The position numbers were made by a program, and so were the translations under genes. 64,000 nt of DNA, from assembly GCF_011745365.1 (NCBI RefSeq), contig NW_024468915.1:784653-848652 (forward strand), given 5' to 3'. A model generated the notes under the pieces. The model was not told the DNA's origin and did not search any database. It saw only the letters and a list, made by a program, of their open reading frames with translations. Below, piece after piece: positions 23,657 through 36,169 of this stretch. The DNA is from Cryphonectria parasitica EP155. Lineage: Eukaryota > Ascomycota > Sordariomycetes > Diaporthales > Cryphonectriaceae. Numbering within the stretch: position 1 is the stretch's first letter; each line of letters begins with the position of its first letter.

Positions 23657-25832
23657 CTATATCTTCATGTTGAACAACCTCTTGGAACTCCCATCCCTGA
23701 ACGGGAGCATCTGGTGAGGCAGGAGCCGGAACGTCTCATTCTTGCCGTGGAAGCGACCCAGCCCCGTCTCGCCAACGTGTGTCATGTAGGACTCCATACC
23801 TCTCTCTCCGGTCTTGTATCCTTGACCCGCGACCTTGAGCGCCATGTCCCGCGCCGCCTTGAGGTTGGGCAGCACACCCGGCGACGTGTACGAGCTACCT
23901 ACCACGGCTAGGGTGCCACGGAAGGACTCGTACAGCTCGGTGTGTGCCTGAGCCATGCGCGCCCGGTGGCCCACGAGGTGCTGGGGAATACATTCGCGGC
24001 AGGCCTTGGTGTTTACATATGCAGGCTCAGAAGGTGAGATACCAAGTTGATGGCTGACGGTGTGGATGGCCATGTTAGCGGCCTCCTGTGCGTCGGGCCA
24101 GGACTCTGGTGGTAGATAGTCCCAGTAATGACCGCCGAGCATGACAGTCAGCTTAGTGCCGCCCACGGATGCGTACTCGGGGGTACTAGCTGCTGATTCG
24201 CGGTCCGAGTCAAAGATGACGCCGAGCGCTCCGTGCGGATTGTCCTGTACAGGGACAGATTGCGGGATGAGATAGCCAAACCCTCGGTGAGGGCTGTTGA
24301 GGAGCGACCTGGGATACCAGAGGTTGACGACCTGTATGGTGACGGCAGTGCTCTTCTTCAGGGCAGGGAGAGTATCCCCTGACAGACTGGCAAGAGTGCC
24401 GCTGTACAGACTCGATATGACCTTGTCGTACTTGTGCTCCTCGGTCGGTGATAAGCCTACCACTGCCTTTCCCTCATCCTTCTCGTATTGGATTTTTGTG
24501 ACAGGAGTGCCCGTCTTGATGGTGACATTTTCATTGTGGCGCAGGACGTCGGCTATCGCGTTGGTCAAGGTGCTGAACCCGCCGTGAAAGCCAAGGAAAC
24601 CAGCTGGAGAACCAAAGGAGCGCCAGACCTCTGGGATCTTGGGGTTTCTTGCAAGGAGGTCTCTTCCGGAGTCGTAGTCATGATCCTTGACAACGCTCAC
24701 GCCTAAGCCGGAATGTTGGAGCTGAAAAAATAAGTTCTGCATGGTCGTCTCAGCGGCACTCAGCTTCCATATATCTCCGCCCCAGATACCATGGTACAAT
24801 GCTGACAGCATATTGTTGACAACATCTGGACGACCAAAAGCCTTCTCAAGAAACGCCCCGGTGGACATGTCCTGATGGTCGGCGATTGCGATCCGTGGGG
24901 GTAGGCCTTTCGGCCTGTCCTGTTGCCATTTCCATTTCGCCTCCGCATCCTGACGATAGAGGCTCTTGGCCGAGGACAAGGCGCCTTCGAAGAGGGGTTC
25001 CGTCAGGACCTGCTTTAAGGTCCCGAAGAACCAAGACAACCCCGAGAGTAAATTTTTGGCCTCTGGAGCTCCTGGAAGCTGTACCAGGTGATCTGGATAA
25101 TACATGTAGCGCTGGCTGAGAATTGAACCACGTCTCGTGGTCTTGGAAGGGGCGTCGGGATGGTCGTCAGGCAGCTCGTAAAGACCTAATTGCTCCATCT
25201 ATGAACAAAGAAAAAAGAAGAAGAAACCATAAAGAGTCAGCTGTGCATCTGGGGTCTTCCTGCCGATACAGATAACGCAATCATCATACCATATCAAACA
25301 GCACGAAATCCTCCCATCTGCCCAAGCCATGCTGGGGCGAGACAGCACGAGCGCCACGCTCGAAGGTGACAGTGGCCTCGTTGCCCTCTTCAGTCATGAC
25401 CTGAGTGCGGTGTGTGTCTATCCAACCTCCCAGCCTATCAGATGCCTCGTAAATGGTGATCTTGGCGTCGGGATGGAAGCGTGTCAGGTAGTATGCGGTG
25501 GTGAGGCCAGTCAGGCCACCGCCAAGGACGGCGATATCCTTGGGCACCGATGATGCGGCAGCATAGCTCCGTGTGCCTGGCCTGCACCTTGACCGACTGA
25601 GATTCCCCGACCATGGCCTATGACGGATCGATTGGGAGACAGCACAGCTGGAATAGGGACTGCTCTGCTGGCGGGTCCATGTTGAGCGCAGGCGAAGGTC
25701 GAGTTGACGGAGGCGTCGTCTGCAGCAACGTGAGGATGAGGACGATGATGATGACAACGACGAGGCAGAGATGATATGGGCTCGTGAAGTCAATGAAGCT
25801 CGCAGAGCCGCATTGGCCAAGTGCGAGACCAT
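23657..25832 (-). CDS. HEM14: Protoporphyrinogen oxidase, mitochondrial
   Basis: Exons 25832-25290 and 25198-23657 (91-nt intron, gtatga...tag) give 694 aa. The enzyme oxidises protoporphyrinogen IX to protoporphyrin IX on the mitochondrial inner membrane, the step before ferrochelatase in haem synthesis. About 97 residues of Arg/Ser-rich presequence with a Ser run precede KDIAVLGGGLTGLTTAYYL, the FAD-binding Rossmann motif (GGG at 104-106). The acidic IYEASDRLGGWIDT follows, then the family block ERGARAVSPQHGLGRWEDFV. The C-terminal VVGSSYTSPGVLPNLKAARD is the usual second FAD-contact region. The exon junction falls in LFDM-MEQLGL, matching the family's continuous sequence. The presequence is longer than I expect, so a downstream start is possible, though no clear in-frame ATG precedes the FAD motif. 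Confidence 0.95.
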
Positions 25833-28791
25833 ATCGCCTGCAAGGGGTCGTTCTGCAGGGGATGTTCAGGTCGAAAGTCGAAAGAGGTGATGACTTAAAA
25901 GGTGTCATAGCACAATGTGGTGCAACTGGGACTGACGTCGCCGATGAGAGCTCGCCCACCGCGGCAGGGATTAGCTCGACTCAGGCCAGTGCAGCGCCTG
26001 CCAGGCACACACGCAGCACGCAGCACGCACGTACTATGTATGTACTACGGCACTCGCAGCGGGCAGGCGCTATAGGGCTGATCAATCGGGTACTTCCCCT
26101 GTAGCGGGGCACCCAACCCAAAAGCACAAACCCTCCTCAACTCTCCTTGCAACCACCGCATTTTTGGACGACACGATTGTATCAATTTCCACACACCACG
26201 TCTATTTGATCTCTGAAACATAACTTGATCAGCGAGCAAGGCAGACTTTCTAGTATGGGGGCCGTGGCAGACCTCGCAACAATCGAGTGTGAGGGCACAA
26301 AAACCAACAGATATACTCTGATATGCACAGTGGCTGGCTCGGCGAGCTGACAGTAGCTCTGCCTGGAATCGACGATCGATCGTAGAGTTCCTTGGACCCC
26401 ACGTCCGTCCTCTTCCGCGTCGAAGGATGGACGGTTGAGGATCGCCAATGCCCGCATATGTGGACACACTTGCTTCAGACTGCTCGAGCTCACAAACCTG
26501 TCAGGACTCAATCTATGGAAGCTTGGTCGGCATGCGAACCGCTTTCAGACTCGACTCGGGTTTCGAATTCGGATCACACCAGCCTCTGGCCTTCCACCTT
26601 CGCCGAATTTCACCATATTCAGAGTCAGCGCTCAGGGCCCTGGTCCCGCTTTTACTAGCCAACGCCGGGTCCGAGGTCACTGCCATGATTGACCCTGCCT
26701 GCTACCTTGCCCGCCTGCCCGCCTGCAGATTGTCTCATCTTGGCACCTCTTATGTGGGGGTGGGGTTGAACACGAGTAATCCTCCTCCGTATCCGCCGGA
26801 GTCGGCGCACCTATAGGATCAACCACATATCACCCCGTGAGCCCCAGACCACTGCAGCATCATTTGGTCAGGTAGCCATCAACCAAGACCTATTCTGGCA
26901 TCACTCTCGTGCAGCCAGCAGCACCGTCACAGCATAAGGCTCGCTCTCTCGTATTGATCTACAAAGCCTGAGAGCGAGGAGTGGAAACCTTGGTCTCTGA
27001 CATTGTACAGGCAGCCCTGCTGACCTGCTGACCTTGACACAGGCGCGGCCCCGCCTTCCGGAGACCATACCGAGCCGAACGCTGCCGTCCCGCTTGGCCT
27101 TGCAATCCGGCAGCCAGTCAACCTGCTGTTTACCCCCTTGGCTGTCATGCACCTCTTCTCTTGTGTTCTCCATGCCAGTCCAGGGGAAGGAGATCGTCTT
27201 GCTGCCGACGATGCGTGACCAGGAATCTATGTCTCTTGAATTGTGGGCGTTGGCGGGTTACTTGTCATGCGACTGCCTTGGAGAGCTTTCAGATGAACAA
27301 AGGAGCTCTTTTGGGTCGGGATTCTCGCAGGTTCTCCTCCCCCCCCCCCCGGTCCTTTCAATTACTCGTCTCGCTGTCACCGAGAATTTGGATCTGCTGT
27401 TGGCCCGCGCTGGGAGGCTGCGCCGCCCCTAAATTTCAGCCTAAGAAGGACTATAGAAGCTTTGGAACCCAAGTGTGGCCGGCCGAACCGGCGGACCCCC
27501 ACGCGACTGAAGGCCCACCAGCAAATTCCCGCAGTCGCCCTGATCCCAGCATCGAAAAATTTCGTCGGCTTGGGGGTGAGGAGAGGGGGTTTTCTGACAC
27601 AGAATCATTGTGTGCGCATACTAGGATCTCTTGAGGACGTCTCGAGCGACAGTATGGTCACGGCAGCCGTGTGCGACCAGTAGAATGGTACCGCACTTTC
27701 GATGCTACCAGGACTGATGTCGCCTTGGGCAAGATGAGACCCGGCACGGCAATGGTACTTGGGGGTCACGCTTTGGGGCCTTGGAAGGAAACGCGGCCCA
27801 CACTACACCTCTCATCCCACGCTTCTCCAGATCCAAAATTGCGTCAGGGCAGCCTTAGCGGCTCCTCGCCGGAACATGTACTGTGGTACCTGAACTCGGG
27901 GGCAACCCTGGACCAAGGCTGAGAGCGAATACAGTCGGAGAGCCACCTGACCAAGAGATTTCAACAATGGGTAAACAAACATCCTGATCGACGACTTGCC
28001 TCTTCTCTGGGCTTCTGTTTGCATATGAAGGAAATCACAGTGCTCTCGTCGTGTGACTGGCCAGCCGACTTGTTTCCAGATTCCCTACCTAAAACTGCTG
28101 GGACTGACGGATTCTGCAAGTTCCTGGTCGGTTCTTCCTCTCGAAATTGACTATGCACTACTGGATTCGCCAGCGCTTCCTTGACCGGTCGATGGTACAT
28201 GCGGGAACCTCTACCATTCCCCGACCCCTGCTGGTGCACCCCGAACTCACCCAGGAACGAGCCGGGGTCTTACATCAAAAGTAATGGGCCCGCTGACGGC
28301 AGTGACCAAGCGGTCGAACAGGGACGGGCTCGTCTCTTGGACCTGATGTCGTGGATTATAATAACCCCCAGGCAGCCCGTTTAGCCACACCTTGTGATGT
28401 CCATCTTCAAGTCTGATCTTCTCCAGATCCAGTTTTTACCCTACCAGCCGCCAACCCATACTCTCTCTGGTCACCAAACGCCCTCCCACCCAAATCCCCA
28501 ACCAAGTTCTCCCTTGACTTGTTACGGCATATAACCATATACCTCGTTTGCGTGTGCCCTTTCTGTGCCATTGTTGCCTTGTTCTACCCCTAATACGAAT
28601 TCCCCCAAAGGACTCACCACCGGAGAATGCTACAACAACGTCACTCTGAGTCAACAATATTCTTGTGATCCCACCAATCGCCACACAAAACGTCTGGCGA
28701 TCCTAGTTTTGGCACACGCCTGCTTGTGTCCCATACACACAAGAAAGAAAGAAAAGAAGAGGAAGAAAGGAAGGAAAGAATATCAGCAACT
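25833..28791. other. 3 kb intergenic, divergent upstream regions of HEM14 and gluconokinase
   Basis: No gene is supported. Open frames (for example 27161-27634 plus) lack motifs. A 12-nt C run sits at 27339-27350. The 130 bases before the gluconokinase ATG include an A/G-rich leader (28741-28785) typical of yeast and fungal 5' leaders. Confidence 0.55.
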
Positions 28792-29568
28792 ATGCTCTCC
28801 TACGATACCCCCGTGTCCATGAACGGACAGTCTCCAACGTCAACAACCAATATCACGGCAACTCGACAGGCCATGGCCCCCAATACTCCTCTGAAGGTGT
28901 CCATGCCTGCGGATAAGAACATGAACAGCAACACCACGGCCTTTGGTCTTGATGTCCACCCTGCACACCATCATATCTGGCTTGTCACTGGACCGGCTGG
29001 CTGTGGCAAGACCACGGTGGCAACCCATCTGGCCAAGGCGCTGGGCATACCTTATGTAGAGGGGGATGAGGTATGGCTTCTGAACAATCTTTTCTTGATG
29101 CCGCGTGGGGCACGTTCACTGACGGACCTCTAGTTCCACACTGCAGAGAGCATCACCAAGATGAGCCTGGGCCAGCCACTCACTGACGAGGACCGGTGGG
29201 ACTGGCTCACCCGCCTTCGGGAGGAGGCACTGAAGCAGCTTGCTCTGGGCCATGATGGTGTGGTTGTCACCTGCTCAGCCCTTAAGCGCAAGTACAGGGA
29301 TGTCATCCGTGTGGCGCCCTACTTCTCGCCAGGACTCCAAGTACACTTTATCTACCTCGACGCCCCGGAGGAGGTACTACAGCAGAGGGTTGCAAAGCGT
29401 CAGGGCCACTATATGGGTGCTGGGATGGTGCACAGCCAGATTGCCATCTTACAGCCACCCATGCGAGATGAGGTTGACTGTGTCACTATCGATGTCAGCA
29501 GGTCTGGAGACGAGGTCTGTATGGATGCGCTCAACCAGGTCGTCACGAAGCTGGCAGAGGATCAATGA
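28792..29568 (+). CDS. Gluconokinase (D-gluconate kinase)
   Basis: Exons 28792-29070 and 29134-29568 (63-nt intron, gtatgg...ctag, phase 0) give 237 aa. It phosphorylates D-gluconate with ATP to 6-phosphogluconate, feeding the pentose phosphate pathway in the cytosol. The Walker A loop GPAGCGKT is at 67-74, followed by PYVEGDE. Next come the family's W-LTRLREEAL and VVVTCSALKRKYRDVIR blocks, FIYLDAPEEVLQQRVAKRQG with its lid arginines, and MVHSQIAILQPP near the substrate site. The kinase core is the normal size for the GntK family. The first 55 residues form a polar tail not needed for the fold; ATG 28792 is taken because the Met codons at 28882 and later would still leave a tail. It stands alone with long intergenic DNA on both sides. 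Confidence 0.94.
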
Positions 29569-32316
29569 CATTGAAGCCCAGTTCAGTCATCATACCCTCT
29601 TTCATTCTTCTTTCATCCTTTCTTTTTGGTTATCTTCAATTGCTGTTTTATTTCTTTTTCTTTTGGTCTACTCGGGTCATGAGCAGCCTACAGGATGGCT
29701 CAGGGATTATCATGTCTGCATTTGATTTTGGTCTACACCCACATACATAAACACGGCGTAACGTCTGGACCGGCGAATTTCGACAGGGAAACATGAGTCT
29801 CGTTTTCTTTTTTTCCTTTTCAGATACCAAAGAAGAGAGAGAGCATTCAAGGAACTACTGGTGTGGCTGCAAAGCCTTGACACCTCGCGAGATCAAAGGC
29901 GTTCATCAAGATTAGGTGCGTGCGACCATGGGCGCAACGTATCACTGGGGGGAAAAAAAGGGGGGGGGAGGAAGAAGCAGAAACAGACACTGCATGGACA
30001 TGGATTTATTCAGCCTATAGGAAGGCTCTGGATGCACAGCCGTCAGAGGCCGGGGGGGGGGGGAAGTTACGGCTTTGGGCAGCAGGGAGGAGCAGCGCTA
30101 AGACTCGAAAAAGCAAAGGGGATCACGAGCCTACTTGCCTGCTCATCTAGAAGAAAAGCCATCAGCCCCAATACAACATGATGATTTAGGCAATTGCTTG
30201 TTACGTGGCACCCCTCCTGCGCCCTTGTTCTTTCCTGGCCGAGTACGAGATGCCCACACCCAGCGTATAATAAGTAAGCCGTGGTATTATAACCGGAAGC
30301 AACCAAGCTGGTAAATACAGTAGTTGTTTAGCTGCGGGCCGCCAAGCCTAGCATAAAGTGATTTGTCTCACTCTCACGCTCTTTCTTGTTTTGGTGAAGA
30401 ATTCCCCCATCGATACCGCGATGCAACCATCAACCACTTGGAAAGGCGCTGATCTGCAACGAACCTCTGTACTGCATGTTGACTGGGTTGGTGTTTGCTG
30501 GTTTCCCAAAGGAAAAGGAGAAGGAGAAGAAGAAAGAAAAAAGAAAAGTCCAAGCAAAACAAAACTCCGCACAGAATCTTCTATGCAGGTAAACGATTGA
30601 TATGTGTCACAACAGCAGCAGGATTTCTCCTCTTGCCCAATCAAGGTAAATAAAATACAACCAGATTGTTAGGCGCCCCCCCCCCCCCTTCCCAATGGGG
30701 CTCTGCTAAGTCGTTGCTTCCTTCCCCCTCCTCGCGTGCGCGCCTTCTTCCACACCCCACCAAGACAAGAGAGCTTTCTTGACCGGTCAGCGCAACTCGC
30801 ATGACTAGCTCCATGACCGACGTTGTCGAGCGGGTCACCTGAGTGGCATGGCACTAGCCATATGCTACTTCTTCCCTACTCTTTCCTTTTCCTTTTTTGT
30901 CTCTTTTTCTCTCTCTCCCTCTCCCTCTTTCTTGTTTTCCTCAGCACATCCCGAGATGATGAGATGAGAAATGACGCACCCATGCAGGGCAAGCCGCAGC
31001 AATTCAGAACCCCCCCCCCAGACCATTGATGTTACCCAGAGAATTCTGATTCGACCACGTATGTTTGCTGACGACCCCCTTGGCATCCTACCACGAATGA
31101 TGAGATGTGATCGAAATCACGACGAGTACAAGCCATCTTCAGAGAATCGGAGAGAGAAGAGGAAGATGGGAAAGGAATCGGGGGAAAATGTAATTCTCCC
31201 ATTGGCAGCCCTACTTTTTACCTTAACCTTACCTTTTCACCGGGAATTCTTTCCCATGCCCATCTCGTTTTGCTGCAACGCTCCCCCCCCCCTCCATCTC
31301 TGGTTAAGCAAGAATGTTCTATTGACGTCGCTTTTGTTATTCTTGCCCCTCCTTCGTGAAACCACCTGCAGTCAGGTACGTACAGGAACCGGGATGTTTC
31401 CCAAAAAGATGGGGAAAAAGGAATGGGAAGAAGAGGAAGGTAATGGAGGGAGGGGAAAAGAACCCACCCCCCCCCCCTTTCTCTCTCCGAGTTTTTCCCT
31501 TGCACCCAAACTCCTCTCTTTTTTCGGTCCTTTCTTCCCTGATGCTACCTGCTGCGCCGTGGTGCTACTATGGTGGGGTGTTGTCTGTCCCTCAGCACGG
31601 GGGAACACACGCAAGACGACTAGAGCCAGATGGATCAGGCCACGCCAGCCCAGATCAAACCCCTCAAACTTGTCGTAAAGTCCCGCATTTCTACACTGCC
31701 ATCCCATTGTTCCGGATCCCCGGAACGTGGAAAGTTTCCCTGCGCTGGGAGGGCATGTGAAGGCGGGGGAGGGGGGTCAAAGAAAGAGAGAGAAGAGGAA
31801 GCTGATTCAGGCACATACGTATGGATAGCAGGAGAATACTGACGGGATGCCCATGCTGCGCAGAACGAAGTAAAAGAGGGACAAGCTCATGGAATATCAA
31901 TCTGGAGGGGGAGAGTACGGGGAGGGAAGACAGCTCGCTCTGTGCGTTCTCCGCTGAGGAATGTCTGAGAGACCCGAATCGCCGTCCACGGGAAGCCTCT
32001 TCAAGTGTTCCAAGGACGATGGAGATGGATGAATAGAATTGAACTGATCAAAAGTCAACAGCCAGTCCTACCCTGTGAGATAAAGCATGCATGCCTTATT
32101 GCTGTCTGTAGCAGAGACAGTATTGCCTCTAGCTGTCGTTTGTTTACATCCACATGCCTTGTCAATAGATAAATACAGCCGTCAGTTGATTACATGTACG
32201 ACTTGTTGCAGCGCCATGGAGTATACTTTTAGGGATCGATATAGATTGGTGTCAATTTTCTATCTTCCTTTTCTCTTCAGTTCTAACCATAAAGTCCCCT
32301 CCACATATCTATTTTC
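29569..32316. other. 2.7 kb intergenic between convergent genes
   Basis: No gene is supported. There are G/C homopolymers at 30052-30063, 30676-30688 and 31467-31477, and several GA- and CT-rich patches. The open frame 30971-31678 plus is low-complexity Pro/Leu/Lys sequence driven by homopolymers. Confidence 0.6.
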
Positions 32317-34037
32317 TCATCTCAAATGCATAACCATAGCATCCGGCTCCTCCACCAACGCCCTCACCACCCCCGCCGCCCTTGCCATGGTCGCCCCGTC
32401 CACGACCCTGTGATCCGCCGACCAGCTAAAGTTACACACCTTGCGCACACCCTTGACCCTCCACCCACCGCCCACGGCACCCGCGTCTTCTTCGACGTCC
32501 GGCACGTCGCGCATGCGGCCGACGCCGAGGATGGCGAGCTGCCCTTCCACGATGACAGGGCTGCAGTAGGTCCCGCCGATGCTGCCGATGTTGCTGACGG
32601 AGATGGTCCCGCCGGCCATGTCCTGGGGCCCGAGGCGCCCTGCCACGGCGAGCCCCTGCAGCCTTGCGAGCTCGGCGGCGAGGGTGAGGATGCTGTGCGA
32701 TGCGACATCCCTGACGACCGGCACGAGCAGGCCCGAGGGGGTATCCATCGCCACGCCTATGTTGTGCTGCGCCCGGTAGACGAGGGAGGGTTTTGGGGTG
32801 GACGCGTCGGGGCCCCCGCCGGCGGTGGTGTCGACGCGCGCGTTGAGGATGGGGTATTGCTGCAGGGCGATGGAGACGGCTTTGATGATGAAGGGCAGGT
32901 AGGAGAGCTTCGACACGCCCTCCGCGTTGGGTACGACGTGGATTGCCGAGGAAGAGGGCTTTGTCGCGAGGACCTTGTTCAGCCGGCTGCGCAGGGCTGT
33001 CAGCTCGGTGAAGTCGATCTCGTCGGCATACAGGAAGTGGGGGATGTTGAGTGAGCGGGTCATGGCCTTGAACATGCCCTCCTGCGTCTTTGTCAGGGCC
33101 TGCCTGGATTCTACCTGTGCACCGGGCGATGATGGTGGTGACGACGATGATAATGGAGACGGGGTTCCTGCTGCGGGGCTACCTCCGCCGTCTCTCGACT
33201 CGATGAACCGGTATATGTCCTCTTTGAGCACACGCCCGTCCCTACCCGTCCCGTCAATCTCGAGGAGATCCAATTTAAGCTCCTTGCAGAGATGCCTCAC
33301 AGCCGGCGTCGCAAGCGCAGCATGCTTGCCCTTTGGCTTTGGCGACGGCGGAGGTGGTGTCGCCGCCGTCGACTGAGCCGTCACCTGTCCCTGTGAGGGC
33401 TCCGAGAAGGTCTGTTGCGGGCCGGATGCAGAAGACGCCTCCCCAGCCGCCGTATTATCTGCTGTCCCGGAGGACGTCAGCTCGTCCAGCGCCTCCTGGC
33501 TCACATCGCCCTGGATGTCAATGTCGACAAAAGGCTTGCCGACCTTGGCCATCTCGCCGGCATCGTAGTAGAGCTTCTTGACAACACCCTCGAAGCGGGA
33601 GGTGATCTCGACCGAGGCCTTGTCACTCTGGACCTCACAGAGCTTCGAGAACTCCTCGACGCGGGCGCCGGGCTCAACAAACCACTGGATGATCTCGCAC
33701 TCGACGATGCCTGTGTCGGAAGAAGAAAAGAGGTTAGCTTGCGCTCTCCCAGTGAGGAGATAAGGGGAAGGTTTGGCGAAAGGAAGAGAGAGATCTGATG
33801 GATAGTACCTTCGCCTATATCTGCCAGCAGGACGGGTTTCACTGCCTCCAGCCTCGGGCTCGAGTGGAAGCTTCTTACGAGCTGAAACGGAGCACATGTC
33901 CTCCTCGGTTCAGACGGGAGTGTTCTCGAGGTTGGGCCGGTGGCTATTGTCCCGTATGCTGCTGGGGAGAGTCGACTTATACGCCGAGCCAGCTGCCATT
34001 GTAACCGCACCGCACGAGGCGTCCGTCGCACCAACAT
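32317..34037 (-). CDS. Branched-chain 2-oxoacid dehydrogenase E2 (dihydrolipoamide branched-chain transacylase)
   Basis: Exons 34037-33809 and 33710-32317 (98-nt intron, gtacta...acag) give 540 aa. E2 is the core of the mitochondrial complex that breaks down valine, leucine and isoleucine keto acids. MLVRRTPRAVRLQWQLARR is a clear mitochondrial presequence. The junction restores ADIGEGIVECEIIQWFV. The lipoyl lysine is Lys107 in VQSDKASVEI. A Pro/Ala/Thr linker leads to the E3-binding domain (ATPAVRHLCKELKLDLLEID), a second linker, and the acyltransferase domain ending in the catalytic DHRVVDG (His510, Asp514). The DK-S lipoyl context and the lengths fit branched-chain E2 rather than pyruvate or 2-oxoglutarate E2. 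An in-frame ATG at 34091 would add 18 residues, but the chosen start gives a better presequence. It shares a 634-bp divergent upstream region with ATP10. Confidence 0.95.
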
Positions 34038-34671
34038 ATTTGTGTATGCGTATGTGAAGGTATTGGGGAAGACAGGGCAAAAGAAAGGCAAAGAGAGGAA
34101 GAGAGGCCAGTCACTGCGAGACTACATCGTGAAGGACGAAAACAGAGACAGAGGGCGCGCGCAGAGCAGCAGAGAGGGTTTATCGGTCTGCTTTCTTTTC
34201 TCCGCAAAGCCGCACTCCCGCGGCATTGTGAATCCAACGATTACGGGCGAACGTGGTTGTCGACGGCTCTTTGGACAGGACATGACGTTCAGGTCCTTCC
34301 CCAAAAACACCCGTCGATAGCCGAGCGTTGGCATCTCCCATGTCTTGCTAGGCAGGCCAGGGCTTCCCCACAAACCCAACCCTGGAAGAGAGGATCGGAG
34401 AAGTTGGGGTTGGCGTTGGGAAAGTCGGGCACGGGTGGATTGGGTCGTCCAACAGGGGGCCCTTTGGGGGTGGCAGCACTTGGCATTCCCCGTAGCGGCG
34501 GCTCTGAGACCCCTTGCAGTTCTTGTGAAGCTCAGTGCCAAAATATTTCCCCCCAGACACAAGACTCGGCGAAGAACCAGAATAGTCACTGGACTTTTGA
34601 GTGTTCTAGCAACAACCAACCCTGGCTTGACGCCATTCATTCCGAGGGCAATGGAGTCGGCAAGCACTGCA
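34038..34671. promoter_or_regulatory. Divergent upstream region of branched-chain E2 and ATP10
   Basis: 634 bp between two start codons, both of genes for mitochondrial proteins. The ATP10-side frame remains open for 300 nt upstream of its ATG without homology. I see no clear TATA box. Confidence 0.55.
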
Positions 34672-35856
34672 ATGCTCGGCAGAACAATAGCAAGGTCCCT
34701 TTGGACATCGTCAAGCCGACAGCAGCCAGCAGCGACAACATGTCTCCTGTGTCAGTGGAGGAGCTTCAGCACGACGTACCCTCGTCTGGCCGACCCTCCC
34801 AAGCCCAGAGATAGGTTCAAGGCCCCGTCAGGCGGCCCCAGACCGGTCGAGGTGTCCCAGGCTGAACCCGCAGCTTCTACAGAGAGACCAGCAGCAGCAG
34901 CTCTTGGGCCGGGTCCCGGTCCGCTGTCCCACGCGCCGCGGTCCTACGGGAGGCGTGTCGAAAACTTCACTCCGACCGTCCTGCCCCGGCCGATAGGCAT
35001 GATACGGCCACCGAAACCCGGCGAGAACACTGGTCTGGATACACGGTCCATCAAGGAGCGGCGGGATGACTTTGTCAACTGGGAGAAGCACCTCAAGAGG
35101 CGCGAGGAGCTGTGAGTCTATTTCTTCTTCTTTCGTCTTTCCTCCCCTACCTTACACCTTCTGCCAACGACGCCGTGTGCTGGACTGATGTTCGTGGCCT
35201 TTTCTCTTGCATCTTTCAGGAAATCCCAGATGGCTCGTCCCTACTTCCGCGACTGGTCGAACCTCGGTCTCCACAAGGGCAAGACCTTCATTGCGCCACC
35301 GCGGCTCTTCAAGCACGACCGCTCCCTCTATTTCCCCAACCTTTTTGGCCACACCCTCCTCAAGAGCACCTCTCTCCCGCGCAACACCACCCCGGTCCTC
35401 CAGGGCAAGGCCTCCGTCATCGCCGTCTTCAGCACTGGCTGGGCCGAGAGGCAGACCCTCTCGTTCACGTCGGAGACGAGCAACCCGGAACTGCACAAGA
35501 TCTTGAAGGAGTACAAGGGCCGTGCCCAGCTGGTGCGGGTCAACATCGAGGACCAGTCGCGGCTGCGGTACTGGATCTTGAGGGCCATGGCGCCGTTTGT
35601 GCGGCGGAATTTTAGGGAGGAAAATTGGGACAAGTACTTCATGGTGAGGAACGGCATCTCGGATGACATCAGAGAGTCGATTGGGTATCTAAATAGCAAG
35701 GTCGGGTATGTGTACCTGGTCGATGGGGACTGCAAGCTGCGCTGGGCTGGAAGCGGACCTGCCCAGCCGGACGAGGTGCAGAGCTTGACAAAGGGCCTGG
35801 CGAAGCTCCTGGATGAGATGAAGAAGGGCGTCTGGTCTGGAGCGAACCTCAGGTGA
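34672..35856 (+). CDS. ATP10: Mitochondrial F1Fo ATP synthase assembly factor Atp10
   Basis: Exons 34672-35111 and 35220-35856 (108-nt intron, gtgagt...tcag) give 358 aa. Atp10 chaperones subunit 6 into the Fo sector of ATP synthase at the inner membrane. MLGRTIARSLWTSSSRQQ and the later CQWRSFSTTYPR form a mitochondrial presequence. The conserved core is SIKERRDDFVNWEKHLKRRE, then LKSQMARPYFRDWSNLGLHK (across the junction), GKTFIAPPRLFKHDRSLYFP, and the thioredoxin-like half (VIAVFSTGWAERQTLSF; GYVYLVDGDCKLRWAGSG). The core fits the family. An in-frame ATG at 34651 would add seven residues. It converges on GOS1 with 313 bp between stops. Confidence 0.94.
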
Positions 35857-36169
35857 AGAGCCTCCCGCGAGCCAGGCATTGCAATCCAAAAAGAAGAGAG
35901 AGGAGAGAGAAAGAAGAAGAAAAAAGAGAGAGAAAAAGCGAGCAGGCAAGGCACATAGATTATCACCACTTCAAGATACCCAAACAGTTGTACGAATTCC
36001 ATGCCAACCAACCAGTGGGGTTCCTACAAAACCTAAACGCCGTGCCGTGAGATATCAGATGCTCTGTAGAAGTCGTCATTCAAAAAGAAAGCAAGAAAAA
36101 AGCCCACTCCAATATGCTCTCTTCACTCGACGCTGCTTCCGGTCAAAAAAAGAGCCACTTCTTCATTGC
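35857..36169. other. Short convergent intergenic (ATP10 / GOS1)
   Basis: 313 bp of A/G-rich 3' flank (run of AGAGA/AAGAA at 35888-35945). No gene or hairpin is evident. Confidence 0.6.

Noticed and set aside
32326..33054. 242-codon plus-strand frame
   Set aside because: Antisense shadow of the branched-chain E2 acyltransferase domain; rich in His/Gly/Asp with no motif of its own.
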